Assembly (NCBI RefSeq): GCF_003669015.1
Contig: NZ_CP033069.1
Coordinates: forward strand, 3,110,501 to 3,174,500
DNA length: 64,000 nucleotides
Direction of reading: 5' to 3'
Source: Acidovorax sp. 1608163
GTDB taxonomy: Bacteria; Pseudomonadota; Gammaproteobacteria; Burkholderiales; Burkholderiaceae_C
Part shown: piece after piece, positions 40,520 through 49,883 of the stretch
How the letters are laid out: the number at the start of each line of letters is the position of its first letter
Numbering within the stretch: position 1 is the stretch's first letter
Program-made: the position numbers and the translations under genes
Notes under the pieces: model-generated
What the model saw: the letters and a program-made list of their open reading frames with translations, nothing else
Database searches by the model: none
What the model was told of the DNA's origin: nothing

Positions 40520-42313
40520 ATGAACATCCGGCAAACCCTGCTGTCCGCCAGCCTTGCGCTGGCCTTGGCCAGCCTTGCAGCCTGCGGCTCGACCCCACCG
40601 CAAGCCACTGCAACCCCTGCTGCTGCGCCCGCCGTGCAGCAAACGGCCGCCGCTGCAGCCGCCAGCGCCGCTTATGACTTCGACATGGACGTGTTCCACC
40701 CCGTGGTGGCCAACAACGGCATGGTGGCCACCGAGCAAGAGCTGGCCTCGCGCATCGGGCTGGACATTCTGAAAGCCGGTGGCAACGCCGTCGATGCTGC
40801 CGTGGGCATTGGCTTTGCGCTGGCCGTGGCGCTGCCCAACGCGGGCAACATCGGCGGTGGCGGCTTCATGATGGTGCACGACGCCAAGACGGGCAGATCC
40901 GTGGCGCTGGACTTCCGCGAAGTGGCCCCCCTCAAGGCCAGCCGCAACATGTACCTGGACGACAAGGGCAACGTCATCAACGGCAAGTCGCTCTACACCC
41001 ACTACGCCGTGGGCGTGCCCGGCACGGTGGCCGGCATGGAGCATGCGCTGAAAAAATGGGGCACCCTGCCGCTCGACAAGGTGATTGCGCCATCGATTGC
41101 ACTGGCAGAAAAGGGCTTCCCCGTCAGCGAAACGCTGGCCAAGATCCTGCAGCAAGAAAAGAAGAACATGGGCCAGTGGCCCGCCACCACCGAGATCTTC
41201 TGGAAGAACGGTGAGCCCCTCAAGCGCGGCGACCTGCTGGTGCAAAAAGACCTGGGCCAATCCATGCGCCTGATCGCGCAGCAAGGCGCCAAAGCCTTCT
41301 ACGAAGGCGCCATCGCCCAGAAGATTGCCGCAGAAACCGCGCCGCACGCTGGCGCTGTGACGCTGCAAGACCTGCGCGAATACAAGGTGGCCGAGCGCGA
41401 ACCCGTGCGCGGCACCTACCGTGGCTATGAAGTGGTGACCATGCCTCCACCCTCCTCCGGCGGCACGCACCTGGTGCAAATTTTGAACATGCTGGAGCAG
41501 TGGCCCCTGGCCCAGTGGGGCCAGAACAGCGCCCAGACGCTGCACTACATGGCCGAGAGCAGCAAGCTGGCCTATGCCGACCGCTCCGAGTACCTGGGCG
41601 ACCCCGACTTTGTGAAGATTCCCCTGAAGGGCCTGACCTCCAAGCGCTACGCCGAATCGCTGGCCAAGACCATCGACGGCAACCGCGCCCGCCCCGCCAA
41701 GGAAATCAAGCCCGGCCAGCCCCAGCCGTATGAAAGCGACCAGACCACCCACTACTCGGTGGTGGACAAGGCGGGCAACGCCGTGGCCGTGACCTATACG
41801 CTGAACACCAACTTTGGCAGCGGCATCGTCGCCAAGGGCACCGGCATCTTGCTGAACAACGAGATGGACGACTTCTCGGCCAAGCCCGGCGTGGCCAACG
41901 CCTACGGCCTGGTCGGCGGCGACGCCAACGCCGTGGCCGCCAAGAAGCGCCCCTTGTCCTCCATGACGCCCACCCTGGTGCTGAAAGACGGCAAACCCAC
42001 GCTGGTCACCGGCAGCCCTGGCGGCGCCCGCATCATCACCACCGTGCTGCAAACCGTGGTGAACACCATCGACTTTGCCAACAACCCCGCTGAAGCCGCC
42101 GCCGCGCCGCGCATCCACCACCAGTGGACGCCCGACGAACTGCGCGTGGAAAAGGGCCTCTCGCCCGACACCCTGGCCCTGCTCAAGCAACGCGGCCACA
42201 ACATCGCCGTGAAGGCATCAATGGGCCGCACGCAAACCATCCAGATCCGCAACGGGCTGCTGTATGGGTACTCTGATCCGCGCAACCCGGATGGGCAGAC
42301 GTTGGGGTATTGA
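40520..42313 (+). CDS. ggt: gamma-glutamyltransferase
   Basis: Periplasmic glutathione-degrading Ntn hydrolase. The 597-residue precursor has a signal peptide with a possible lipobox LAAC (about Cys22), then the ggt core: GGNAVDAAVGIGFAL, NIGGGGFMMV, and the autocleavage site before TTHYSVVD, with the nucleophile Thr409. GSPGGARIITTV and the late LNNEMDDFS lid residues are present. AGGAG lies upstream of ATG 40520. A strong terminator follows at 42366. Confidence 0.95.
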   Translation: MNIRQTLLSASLALALASLAACGSTPPQATATPAAAPAVQQTAAAAAASAAYDFDMDVFHPVVANNGMVATEQELASRIGLDILKAGGNAVDAAVGIGFALAVALPNAGNIGGGGFMMVHDAKTGRSVALDFREVAPLKASRNMYLDDKGNVINGKSLYTHYAVGVPGTVAGMEHALKKWGTLPLDKVIAPSIALAEKGFPVSETLAKILQQEKKNMGQWPATTEIFWKNGEPLKRGDLLVQKDLGQSMRLIAQQGAKAFYEGAIAQKIAAETAPHAGAVTLQDLREYKVAEREPVRGTYRGYEVVTMPPPSSGGTHLVQILNMLEQWPLAQWGQNSAQTLHYMAESSKLAYADRSEYLGDPDFVKIPLKGLTSKRYAESLAKTIDGNRARPAKEIKPGQPQPYESDQTTHYSVVDKAGNAVAVTYTLNTNFGSGIVAKGTGILLNNEMDDFSAKPGVANAYGLVGGDANAVAAKKRPLSSMTPTLVLKDGKPTLVTGSPGGARIITTVLQTVVNTIDFANNPAEAAAAPRIHHQWTPDELRVEKGLSPDTLALLKQRGHNIAVKASMGRTQTIQIRNGLLYGYSDPRNPDGQTLGY

Positions 42314-42365
42314 GGGCTGATGACTGCGCGCCTGCTGGGAGGTGGGTGCGCTGGGATAAGCAAAA

Positions 42366-42391
42366 GGGCCGCACGATGTGCGGCCCTTTTT
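42366..42391 (+). terminator. intrinsic terminator after ggt
   Basis: GGGCCGCAC - GAT - GTGCGGCCC followed by TTTTT and preceded by AAAA, so it can work in both directions. It marks the left edge of the following island. Confidence 0.9.
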
Positions 42392-42675
42392 CGTGATGGA
42401 CACTCGCGTTTCCGTCCACACGCGGGGGGCAGATCTGAGCCCAAAGCTGGCCTTGCGTCAGTTACCGTGAATGACCGCATTGCAGAGGTTGCGGTCTGTC
42501 GCTTCGTCGAACTGAGCCCCCAGAAGCAGCCGTTCAGTCCCCCGTATCGAACTCTCTCGGGGGCAGAAGCGCAGCGACTTCACCGACTGAGACTCCACCG
42601 ACCTCGGCAGGCCTACGTCTAATGGTGGCGCGCGCTGGTCAGCTGGCGTCGTGGATCGGGAGCACGAGTGGCGAC
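42392..42675. other. non-coding segment at island edge
   Basis: About 280 bases between the ggt terminator and the stop of the ATPase gene. It includes an imperfect inverted repeat, TGAATGACCGC (42468-42478) against GCAGCCGTTCA (42526-42536), of a style I have seen scattered in proteobacterial genomes. A 139-codon minus-strand frame crosses it but has arginine-rich shadow composition. It may be the relic of an older insertion or the island boundary. Confidence 0.45.
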
Positions 42676-44544
42676 TTACGCAAGTTCGTCGAACTCGGCC
42701 CCGTCGCTCGGCCCTGGCGGCGGAGCAATCATCGGTCTGGGCGGATAGAACCCTTGCCGTCCGCGGGCGTAGTCGTCGGTGAACTCGATAGCGTCCAAAG
42801 CGCGGGCCGTGACCGGATCCACCGGTTCGTTTTCCAGAACGACGATTTGGCCGGGGCCTTGGAAGCGGGAAAGCCAAGCGTAAAAGCTCGTGTTCACCGT
42901 GGCTGTGGGGATCTCCCGGTCCTTGTCCGGCGACTCTTTCTGGGCGTAGGCTTTCAGCGGCGAATCCAGCACGACGACGCCGAGGTGAGGGTGCCCACTT
43001 CTTAGAGCATGCTGCATCAAGGCTATCGTCATAGCGGACAGGAACAGGCCACGCTTGCCCGCGCCATAGCTGAGGCGTCTGCGGCCATCGATGACCAGGT
43101 CGCAGGCCTTCGGGTCGACGTATACAGACTGGATGGACGTGAACCCCCAGTCGTTGAGCATCTGGCGTGCGATCGCCCCGACGTCGTCGCCGTGCTGTCC
43201 AATGTTTCGAACGAGGGCCGTCTGCTTCTGTTTCGTGGCTTCCTTGAGGTGGTCGATTGCCGCCGTCAGCCGAACGGTCTCATCAAATGCGTCGATGAGT
43301 GATGACAACCGCGTATGGGACTCGGCGAGTTCGCGTGGGTCTGAGTCGAACTCCAGCGATGCACTACGAAGCACGGCCTTCTCCTGTTCCTCCAATGCCT
43401 TCAGCGATGTCGTAAGCCGTTGCACATCAGCAGTTGCGGCGGCGAGACGCGTCTGTTCTTGGGCCAGGGATGGCTGCAGTCCGCGACGGAGTGCGCGGAT
43501 CTTTTCCGCCTCGGCCGCGATCGCGTCGCGGTACTTTATTGGCGCCCGAGGCTTCAGGTTTCCGGGATCGACGTGCTGTTCTACCGACGTGCCGCAGAGT
43601 GGACAGGGAGTCTCCGTCAAGGCCTCGAAGAACTGGATGCCTTCGTCCGTGGCTCCGAGCCGGGCAAGGTCGCTCGAATACTTCAGGTCCAGCAGCGTGA
43701 AGCGTTCGCGCATCGACGTTGCACTGGCCTGTTGTGTCATCGCGGTACTCAGGGCTTCTCCCTCCGCAAATATCTGCTGCCGCAGCTCCTTCAGAACAGA
43801 AGAACGCGCCTGGAGTTGCGTGGCAAACATGTCCAGCCGCTCATCGACTTGCGCCAAGGCTGCAACGGCGGATGCTCGATCTGTGTCCGCTGGAATCACT
43901 CCCTGAAGGCGCGCCAGTTCCGCCTCGGCCGCCGCCAATCTTCCCTTGGCCTGGTCTTTTTCGGAAGCGGTCTTATAGAGCTCGACCGCGGAGTCATCAA
44001 GGCCGCTCAGGAACAGCGAGAAGGACGAGACGTGCTTGTCCTTGCCATGACCCTTACCCTTCGTCGCGTCCTCGGAAATCATTCCGGGCTGGGAGAGGAG
44101 CGCCCAATGCCGCAGGTCGTCACCAGTAATGGGACCTTTTTCACTTCGCTTGCGAAGCACCTGTTTGCCTGCAGCGCCAGACAGCTGGACGAGCAGCTCG
44201 CCAAGATCCTGATTGACGTCTTCGAGCGGGTTCGGGGTACCGTCCGGAACCCAAAGATCGTCCAATCGCACCAGAACGCGCGCGGCACCGCCAGACATCG
44301 CCTTGCGAACAAGGTATTCATGCTCACCATGCAGGAAGGCGAGCTCCAGCGAGTCGTATCCCTGCGACTCCGGAAACTGTTCGAGTGTCGCGGTGCCGCC
44401 CAGTAGGAACCAAATGCATTTCCAGATGTGCGACTTACCTGTATCACTCGGGCCGCGGATGAGGGTGCGTCGACCATCAAAGACGACAACGGCGGGCAAG
44501 AGGCCCGGACCATGAACCGACAGGTGCTTCAGCGTTATTGTCAT
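42676..44544 (-). CDS. SMC/Rad50-like ABC ATPase, DUF3732 type (ABC-3C system)
   Basis: The 622-residue protein matches the layout of DUF3732 ATPases of ABC-three-component conflict systems. Walker A is GPSDTGKS (31-38) and Walker B ends VVVLDSP (Asp527). In between are two coiled-coil arms (about 190-300 and 340-450) around a CPLCG zinc hook (Cys314, Cys317), the Rad50 hallmark. A SYGAGKRGLFLSAMTIAL segment (about 495-512) precedes Walker B and may serve as the signature region. The gene overlaps the middle-component gene by four bases. GC is visibly lower than in flanking genes, pointing to horizontal acquisition. Confidence 0.85.
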   Translation of the reverse strand: MTITLKHLSVHGPGLLPAVVVFDGRRTLIRGPSDTGKSHIWKCIWFLLGGTATLEQFPESQGYDSLELAFLHGEHEYLVRKAMSGGAARVLVRLDDLWVPDGTPNPLEDVNQDLGELLVQLSGAAGKQVLRKRSEKGPITGDDLRHWALLSQPGMISEDATKGKGHGKDKHVSSFSLFLSGLDDSAVELYKTASEKDQAKGRLAAAEAELARLQGVIPADTDRASAVAALAQVDERLDMFATQLQARSSVLKELRQQIFAEGEALSTAMTQQASATSMRERFTLLDLKYSSDLARLGATDEGIQFFEALTETPCPLCGTSVEQHVDPGNLKPRAPIKYRDAIAAEAEKIRALRRGLQPSLAQEQTRLAAATADVQRLTTSLKALEEQEKAVLRSASLEFDSDPRELAESHTRLSSLIDAFDETVRLTAAIDHLKEATKQKQTALVRNIGQHGDDVGAIARQMLNDWGFTSIQSVYVDPKACDLVIDGRRRLSYGAGKRGLFLSAMTIALMQHALRSGHPHLGVVVLDSPLKAYAQKESPDKDREIPTATVNTSFYAWLSRFQGPGQIVVLENEPVDPVTARALDAIEFTDDYARGRQGFYPPRPMIAPPPGPSDGAEFDELA

Positions 44545-45038
44545 TGGTGCTCCCTCGCGGCGGCACCTTCAAATTCGGCCCCCCACAGATAGCCTTGTTG
44601 GGCGAATCTCTCGGTCATGTCTCTCGAGCTTAGGGTGGCGAAGGTGGTGGCCGCCCAGCGGCACCGGCCTTCCAACTCACGCAGGTAGGGTGACGTCAAC
44701 GCGCCGACCATGCTTCTAGCGGTGTCACCGGCGAAGTAGGTGATGCCGGCCTCATCCATGACCACGGCGACGAGACCGCGGGTGCTCATCAGGTATAGGC
44801 CTTGTGCAATGAGGTCACGGCGACTCATGTATTCGCTGCCACGGTAGGGCACAGGCGTGTGAAGGCTAGGTGGCCCACCGAGATCGTCTGAATACACGAT
44901 GGCGTAGTCGAGCAGGACCAGTTTTTGGAGGTCGGCGCCGGCCGGCTGCAAGGAATTGAGCAGATACACCATCCGAACACCCAGTTCGAACGGCGAGTTG
45001 AAAGCGGCGAGAGGCTTGGACTTTTTCACTTGACCCAC
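44541..45038 (-). CDS. small middle component of ABC-3C system
   Basis: 165 residues, without catalytic motifs I recognise. It begins MGQVKKSKPLAAFNSPFELG and has segments like RMVYLLNSLQPAGADLQKLV and LIAQGLYLMSTRGLV (helical), matching the expected small helical 'middle component' (MC) placed between effector and ATPase in ABC-3C systems. It overlaps the effector gene by 13 bases and the ATPase gene by 4, so the three are one translation-coupled unit. The function is inferred from position and size: it would bridge the effector to the ATPase. Confidence 0.75.
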   Translation of the reverse strand: MGQVKKSKPLAAFNSPFELGVRMVYLLNSLQPAGADLQKLVLLDYAIVYSDDLGGPPSLHTPVPYRGSEYMSRRDLIAQGLYLMSTRGLVAVVMDEAGITYFAGDTARSMVGALTSPYLRELEGRCRWAATTFATLSSRDMTERFAQQGYLWGAEFEGAAAREHQ

Positions 45039-46102
45039 TTCAGCCTACCGGCGTTGGCGAGGTGATGGCAGGTGCCGGGCAGGTCCCCCCCACGAAGCTG
45101 GAGAGACAGACGGCTCTCCTGGACCTGCAGCGTCGACGCCTTTTCTACGGCAGCGTCGACCCGTTCCATACCCGTCTTTAGGCGGAGTTGGGCGACCGTG
45201 GGGCGGACGCCCGCATGGACCATGTCTAACAACCGCTCGAACTCGGGCTCGTTGGGGTATATGTCGCGACTGAATCGTTGCAGTCCCTCAGCGCAATAGA
45301 AGACTTGTCGATGCGAATCGAAGTGGTCTTCGTACTCGCTGCCCTGGAGGTCAGCAAGGGCGACGGGCGATGCTTTGTGCTCGCTGTAGACGCGCAAGAG
45401 TTCGTCGACGTATACGCTCTCGTGCCCAGCGGGCTGGGCTGGCATCGGATCATCGTCGCCGCGTTCCGGCACGATTCCGAACTGTTGATAGTGGGCGGCC
45501 TTGTCGAGCGCGTGCCAGGCCAACAGGTCATGCACCGGGCACTCGATGAAGCGGTCAAAGTCGAAATCGTCGATTGCCGCCTGGACTTCCTTGGTCAACT
45601 CGGCGGCTCTGCCCTTCATGCCTGTGTTCTCGTTCTTCCATGCATCGATGAACTTTGCCTTGAAGGCAGCGGCCCCAGAGGCCATCGTGTTGTGGAGCTC
45701 GTTGCCCACCGCATGCGGGCAGCAGAAGTAGTAGAAATTTGGACGCGGGTAGGTCTTCAAGGCCAACTGCTTGAAGAACTTCGCCATCTCCGGAAATGCG
45801 TCGCTCTGCGTCAGCCCCTGCTTGTAGTGCTTGGCCTGGTACAAGTCCCACCCATCACGCACCAACGCCGGACCATACCGCGCCTCGATGTCGCGGCCGC
45901 CGTCGCCCGCCCCACCTAGCCGCTTGATCGCCGCATATTGGGCGCCGCCTGAATGCACTCGCTGGCGCGCGGCTGCCAAAATGAACTCCTCCCACTGATC
46001 AGGGTTCAGCAGAAGAACTTGCGAGGATGGCTGGATGACACCGCCTGCGGTTACATGCTGGGTCTTCCGCGACTTGCGAGTCGTGCCTGGTTTTGGTGGC
46101 AT
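45026..46102 (-). CDS. restriction-endonuclease-like effector of ABC-3C system
   Basis: First gene of the three-gene unit, 358 residues. The N-terminal third looks like a PD-(D/E)XK (Mrr-like) nuclease: WEEF (Glu38/39), GGAGDGGRDIE (Asp71) and QAK (Gln89, Lys91) in the usual spacing. A middle region (LTKEVQAAIDDFDFDRFIECPVHDL, landmark FDFDRF) and a C-terminal region with CHHLANAGRLKWV follow; the latter is probably the domain that contacts the partner components in this class. The start is MPPKPGTTRK at 46102. Nuclease activity is a prediction. Confidence 0.78.
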   Translation of the reverse strand: MPPKPGTTRKSRKTQHVTAGGVIQPSSQVLLLNPDQWEEFILAAARQRVHSGGAQYAAIKRLGGAGDGGRDIEARYGPALVRDGWDLYQAKHYKQGLTQSDAFPEMAKFFKQLALKTYPRPNFYYFCCPHAVGNELHNTMASGAAAFKAKFIDAWKNENTGMKGRAAELTKEVQAAIDDFDFDRFIECPVHDLLAWHALDKAAHYQQFGIVPERGDDDPMPAQPAGHESVYVDELLRVYSEHKASPVALADLQGSEYEDHFDSHRQVFYCAEGLQRFSRDIYPNEPEFERLLDMVHAGVRPTVAQLRLKTGMERVDAAVEKASTLQVQESRLSLQLRGGDLPGTCHHLANAGRLKWVK

Positions 46103-46370
46103 AGATTTGGACTTGTCCCTGGTGCGATATTTTTAGCGATCACGCAAGCTCGGATTTTGCCAGGGTGGCGGTAGTGTGGGCACCATCCGCCGGCACTAGT
46201 TGAAGGGGTACAGAGATAGTCGCATCGCGCAGGAACTACGGGCCCATGCCGAGGTCGCGACAACCATCATCAACAGTCACGTGTTACGGATGGGCGGTGG
46301 CGTGCAGGCGTGGACTAGTTATCCAGCACCTAGGTGCAGCAAAGCAGACGCAGGCGAACGTCCGCAATCA
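46103..46370. other. upstream region of the ABC-3C operon
   Basis: 268 bases between the effector start and the IS1182-like element. It must contain the operon promoter. A perfect 12-bp palindrome GCACCTAGGTGC lies at 46326-46337. No gene was recognised. Confidence 0.5.
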
Positions 46371-48061
46371 GCCGAGGCTGTGTGGAAACGCTTAACGAGC
46401 ATGTGGGCCAGCCCTGTACCGCAGCCTTGCACCGCATTCTTCACCAGCATGGCTGTAGTGCCGTTTCTGGCGCACCTGAAGCCTTTTGACGCCCTTCCGA
46501 AGCCTTTGTCAGCTGCTAAATGCCAACAAAGGCATCACGCCTTGACCACCCGCATCGCCTGTATCATCTGCGTGATGCCCATCACGCCCATCACCCGCTT
46601 GAGGTTGTAGGCCAGCACATGAAGGCTCATCTCTGTGCCCACGTGCTTGAGGGTCTTCATCAGGAAGTGCGTTGCGCCCATCCAGTGCTTGAGCGTGCCG
46701 AAGACGTGCTCCACGGTTGACCTTCGCAACGTCATGGCATCGGGGTTACTGTCCAATCGTTGCTGAACGCGCTCCAGAACCTCTTCGTGCTCCCATCGGC
46801 GAATGCGCCGGTTGCTACTGGTCGTGCACTTGGATTTGAGCGGACACTTTAGGCAGGCACTTGACCAATAGACGCTCAGATTCAGGCCTTTCTCGATTGT
46901 TTTGAACCGATGGATCGCACGCTCGCCTGCAGGGCATTGGTACTCGTCATCCTTGGCGATGTAGATGAAGTCGGCTTTGTCGAAGCGCCCTTCGGCCTTT
47001 GCGTTGGACGTCATCGGTTTGGGCACGAAGGTCGTGATACCAGCGTCTTCGCAGGCCTTGAGCTGCGGACCACTGAAGTAGCCTCGGTCGGCAAAGGCTT
47101 GCAGGTTCTCGCCTCCCATGGCCTGTTCTGCAGCGCAGGCCATGTTGTGCAACTGCGCGCGGTCATTGCCGACGTGAGTGACCTCGTGCGCGACGATCAG
47201 ATGGTGCCTGGCATCGACAGCGGTCTGCACGTTGTAGCCCACCAGGCCCGATCCCTTGGCCTGGGTGGCCATCGAACGTGCATCGGGGTCGGTGAGTGAT
47301 ATCTGGCTATCGGGCAGGTTCTTCAATTGCTCCTTGAGCCCATCGAGTTGCCGCATCTGCTCACGCAACTTTTTTAGCTTCTCCTGCAGTCGTTCTGCCT
47401 TGGCTTCAACCTCTGTAGGCTGCGTGCGGTCGGCCGTCTCCAGCGCGTCCAGATAACGCTGGATGCTCTGCTCGATCTGCTGCTGGCGGGCTTCGATCTT
47501 GCCGGGTGTGAAGTTGCGGTCGCGGCTGTTGACGGCCTTGAACTTGCTGCCGTCAATCGCCACGACGGCCTGCGAGAAGAGGTTCAGCTGCCGGCACATG
47601 GCGATGAAGCGCTTGCAGACGTTGCGGATGCCAGCGCCGTTGCTTCGACGGAAGTCGGCGATGGTCTTGAAGTCTGGCGCAAGGCGCCCGGTCAGCCACA
47701 TCAGCTCGACATTGCGCTGGGCTTCGCGCTCCAGCCGGCGGCTCGACTGGATGCGGTTCAAGTACCCGTAGATGTACAGTTTGAGCAGTACGCCAGGGTG
47801 ATATGCGGGCCGACCCGTGAGCGCAGGATCAACGCCTTCAAAGCCGAGTGCCCGAAGATTCAACTCTTCGACAAAGACATCGACAACCCGCACTGGGTTG
47901 TCCTCGCCGATGTAGTCGTCCAGGCACTCAGGCAGCAGGGTGACCTGCTGTCGGTCTTCGCCTTCGATGAATCGCTTCATGGGGGCACCTCGCTTGAATC
48001 GGGTGCCCATAATTTTAGTTTTGAGCTGCAATCGTGGGTGGGGTTTTCACACAGCCTCGGC
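46371..48061 (-). mobile_element. IS1182-family insertion sequence, apparently complete
   Basis: Bounded by near-perfect inverted repeats: GCCGAGGCTGTGTGGAAAC (46371-46389) and the complement of GTTTTCACACAGCCTCGGC (48043-48061), with one mismatch in 19. It is about 1.69 kb with one intact transposase gene. I see no direct target duplication flanking the ends. Placement next to the ABC-3C island fits a mobile accessory region. Confidence 0.88.
46535..47980 (-). CDS. IS1182-family transposase
   Basis: DDE transposase. The product begins MKRFIEGEDRQQVTLLPECL, the standard family start, with a GAGGTGC ribosome site; two upstream ATGs in the same frame (to 48031) are alternatives. It has the N-terminal DUF772 region (HPGVLLKLYIYGYLNRIQSSR), a coiled-coil spacer (about 160-215), and the DDE core with VVAIDGSKFKAV, GYNVQTAVD, ADRGYFSG and the C-terminal STVEHVFGTLKHWMG. 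A CLKCPLKSKCT cysteine motif fits the family. No frameshift or stop is seen, so it could be active. Confidence 0.93.
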   Translation of the reverse strand: MKRFIEGEDRQQVTLLPECLDDYIGEDNPVRVVDVFVEELNLRALGFEGVDPALTGRPAYHPGVLLKLYIYGYLNRIQSSRRLEREAQRNVELMWLTGRLAPDFKTIADFRRSNGAGIRNVCKRFIAMCRQLNLFSQAVVAIDGSKFKAVNSRDRNFTPGKIEARQQQIEQSIQRYLDALETADRTQPTEVEAKAERLQEKLKKLREQMRQLDGLKEQLKNLPDSQISLTDPDARSMATQAKGSGLVGYNVQTAVDARHHLIVAHEVTHVGNDRAQLHNMACAAEQAMGGENLQAFADRGYFSGPQLKACEDAGITTFVPKPMTSNAKAEGRFDKADFIYIAKDDEYQCPAGERAIHRFKTIEKGLNLSVYWSSACLKCPLKSKCTTSSNRRIRRWEHEEVLERVQQRLDSNPDAMTLRRSTVEHVFGTLKHWMGATHFLMKTLKHVGTEMSLHVLAYNLKRVMGVMGITQMIQAMRVVKA

Positions 48062-48270
48062 CTGGAGCAGTCGGCCAAGCGCGTGTTGCGACCGATTGCA
48101 CCTGACCAAATGCAGCGCTTACTCCAGAAAGAAAAAGCCTGGCCGGCTCCAAACGCAGCAACACGCGGTCCCTCACCTGTTGCACGCACCCCACCCCTCA
48201 GGGTTGTCCAGAGTGCCCGCCATCCCGCCACCGTCCCTACACTGAGCCCAATCCACCACGCAAAGGCGCT
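48062..48270. other. IS flank
   Basis: 209 bases between the right inverted repeat of the IS and a small gene. No feature was recognised; the AT-richer part near 48120-48150 may hold the small gene's promoter. Confidence 0.4.
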
Positions 48271-48504
48271 ATGGCACACGTCAGCTGGACTCAACAGCCA
48301 CCCACCAGCTGGGTCGCAATGGTCGATGGGCAAGCCATCTGTACCCTCAAAGGCAAAGACATTGGCGGCTGGAATGCCACCTGGGCCGGAGAGCGGCTGT
48401 GGCCGCCACCAGCGCATTTACCCAAGGCCACGCCGCAGCCCATGCGGTTTTTCGGCAGCCTGGACGAAGCCAAGGCGGCCGTGGAGCAGGCGCTTTCCGT
48501 GTGA
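48271..48504 (+). CDS. small hypothetical protein, 77 residues
   Basis: Begins MAHVSWTQQPPTSWVAMVDG and includes DIGGWNATWAGERLWPPP, then FFGSLDEAKAAVEQAL. Tryptophan-rich, no membrane segment. Codon use is ordinary for the genome, and it ends in an amphipathic helix, which argues for a real gene; no function can be given. It is followed after 30 bases by a dispersed repeat and the convergent glycerate kinase gene. Confidence 0.6.
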   Translation: MAHVSWTQQPPTSWVAMVDGQAICTLKGKDIGGWNATWAGERLWPPPAHLPKATPQPMRFFGSLDEAKAAVEQALSV

Positions 48505-48534
48505 GGCCTCCTCCTTCAAACCCCAAGCCTTTCA

Positions 48535-48583
48535 GGCCTCTAGCGTTTGATGGATAAGCGCGAGCAGCTACAAAACCAATAGC
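48535..48583 (-). repeat. palindromic dispersed repeat, copy 9, supplying the glycerate kinase stop codon
   Basis: Reverse orientation: GGCCTCTAGCG, GATAAGCGCGAGCAGCTACA, AACCAATAGC. In the coding direction of the kinase gene it reads GTG CTA TTG GTT TTG TAG CTG: the last five residues VLLVL and the stop are repeat-derived, the TAG at the same place as in copy 4. Confidence 0.75.
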
Positions 48584-49883
48584 ACCCTGAAGTCATTCAC
48601 ATTGGTGTGCGTGGGGCCGGTCACCACCAAATCGCCCAGTGCGCTGAAGTAGCCATAGGCATCGTTGCGGTCCAGGTGGTCGTCCAGGCGCAGGCCTTGG
48701 GCGCGGCCACGGGCCAGGGTGTCGGGGGTGACGATGGCGCCTGCGTTGTCTTCCACGCCGTCGATGCCGTCGGTGTCGGCCGCCAGGGCCCACACGCCGC
48801 TTTGGCCCTGTAGGGCCTGGGCCAGGCCCATGCAGAACTCACCCGCACGGCCGCCCCTGCCTTTGGGGGCGCCTTCGGGGCGGGGGCGCACCGTGACGGT
48901 GGTTTCGCCACCCGACAGCAGCACGCAGGGGCGCGCAAAGGGGGCGCCGCGCTGGGCCACGGCGCGGGCCAGGGCGGCGTGCACCTTGCCCACTTCGCGC
49001 GATTCGCCTTCGATTTCATCCGACAGGATGTGCGCGGCCCAGCCTGCGGCACGGGCGGCTTGGGCTGCCGCTTCGAGCGACTGCTGGGGGTGGCGATGAG
49101 GTGCACCGCGTGGCCTGCAAACACGGCGTCGCCGGGCTTGGGGGTTTCGAACAGGCCCGCCTCCAGCGCTGCGCGCACGGCGGGGGGCACGGTGATGCGG
49201 TAGCGGGCAAGGATGGCCAGCGCATCGGCGCAGGTGCTGGCGTCAGGCACCGTGGGGCCGCTGGCGATGATGGAGGGGTCGTCGCCCGGCACATCGCTGA
49301 TGGTGAGGGTGACCACACATGCCGGGGCGCAGGCCGCGGCGAGCCGCCCGCCTTTGATGCGCGAGAGGTGCTTGCGCACGCAGTTCATCTCGCCAATGGC
49401 GGCACCGCTGGCCAGCAGTTCTTTGTTGATGCGCTGCTTTTCAGCCAGCGTGAGGCCGTCGGCAGGCAGTGTGAGCAGGGCCGAGCCGCCGCCAGAGATA
49501 AGGCAGATGACGAGGTCATCGGCCGTGAGGCCCTGGGTCAGCGCCAGCATGCGCTCGGCCGCCTGCAGGCCTGCGGCGTCGGGCACGGGGTGCGCGGCTT
49601 CCACCACTTCAATGCGCTGCGCCAACCCGGTCGGCCGGGGCGGGATGTGGTCGTAGCGGGTGACGACCAAGCCGCTGAGCGGTGCGTCGGCGGGCCACAG
49701 CGCCTCCAGCGCCTGCGCCATGGAGCCCCCGGCCTTGCCTGCGCCCAGCACCAGGGTGCGGCCTTTGGGCGGGGCGGGCAGATGTTCTTTAAGGCCCTGC
49801 AGAGGCTGGGCGCGCTGCACGGCCACGTCGTACAGGTGGCGCAAGAAGGCGGTGGGGTGCTGGTGGGGGTCAGGCAAGGTCAT
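48568..49883 (-). pseudogene. glycerate 2-kinase (GckA/TtuD type), one frameshift
   Basis: MOFRL-family kinase phosphorylating glycerate, which could receive glycerate made from glyoxylate or tartrate. Both halves are recognisable: an N-terminal domain (LVLGAGKAGGSMAQALE, ISGGGSALL, KHLSRIKGGRLA, SDVPGDDPSIIASGP) and a C-terminal MOFRL domain (CVLLSGGETTVTV, ALAADTDGIDG, DAYGYF, GPTHTNVND). The frame breaks at a five-base G run (49086-49090); six would restore ATPQQSLEA and give 438 residues. The C-terminus is repeat-encoded. I think the gene is intact in reality. Confidence 0.88.

Noticed and set aside
42458..42877. 139-codon minus-strand frame at the 3' end of the ATPase gene
   Set aside because: Overlaps the ATPase coding frame in another register and has arginine-rich shadow composition.
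46371..48061. Target-site duplication flanking the IS
   Set aside because: The bases outside the two inverted repeats (CAATCA and CTGGAG) do not match.
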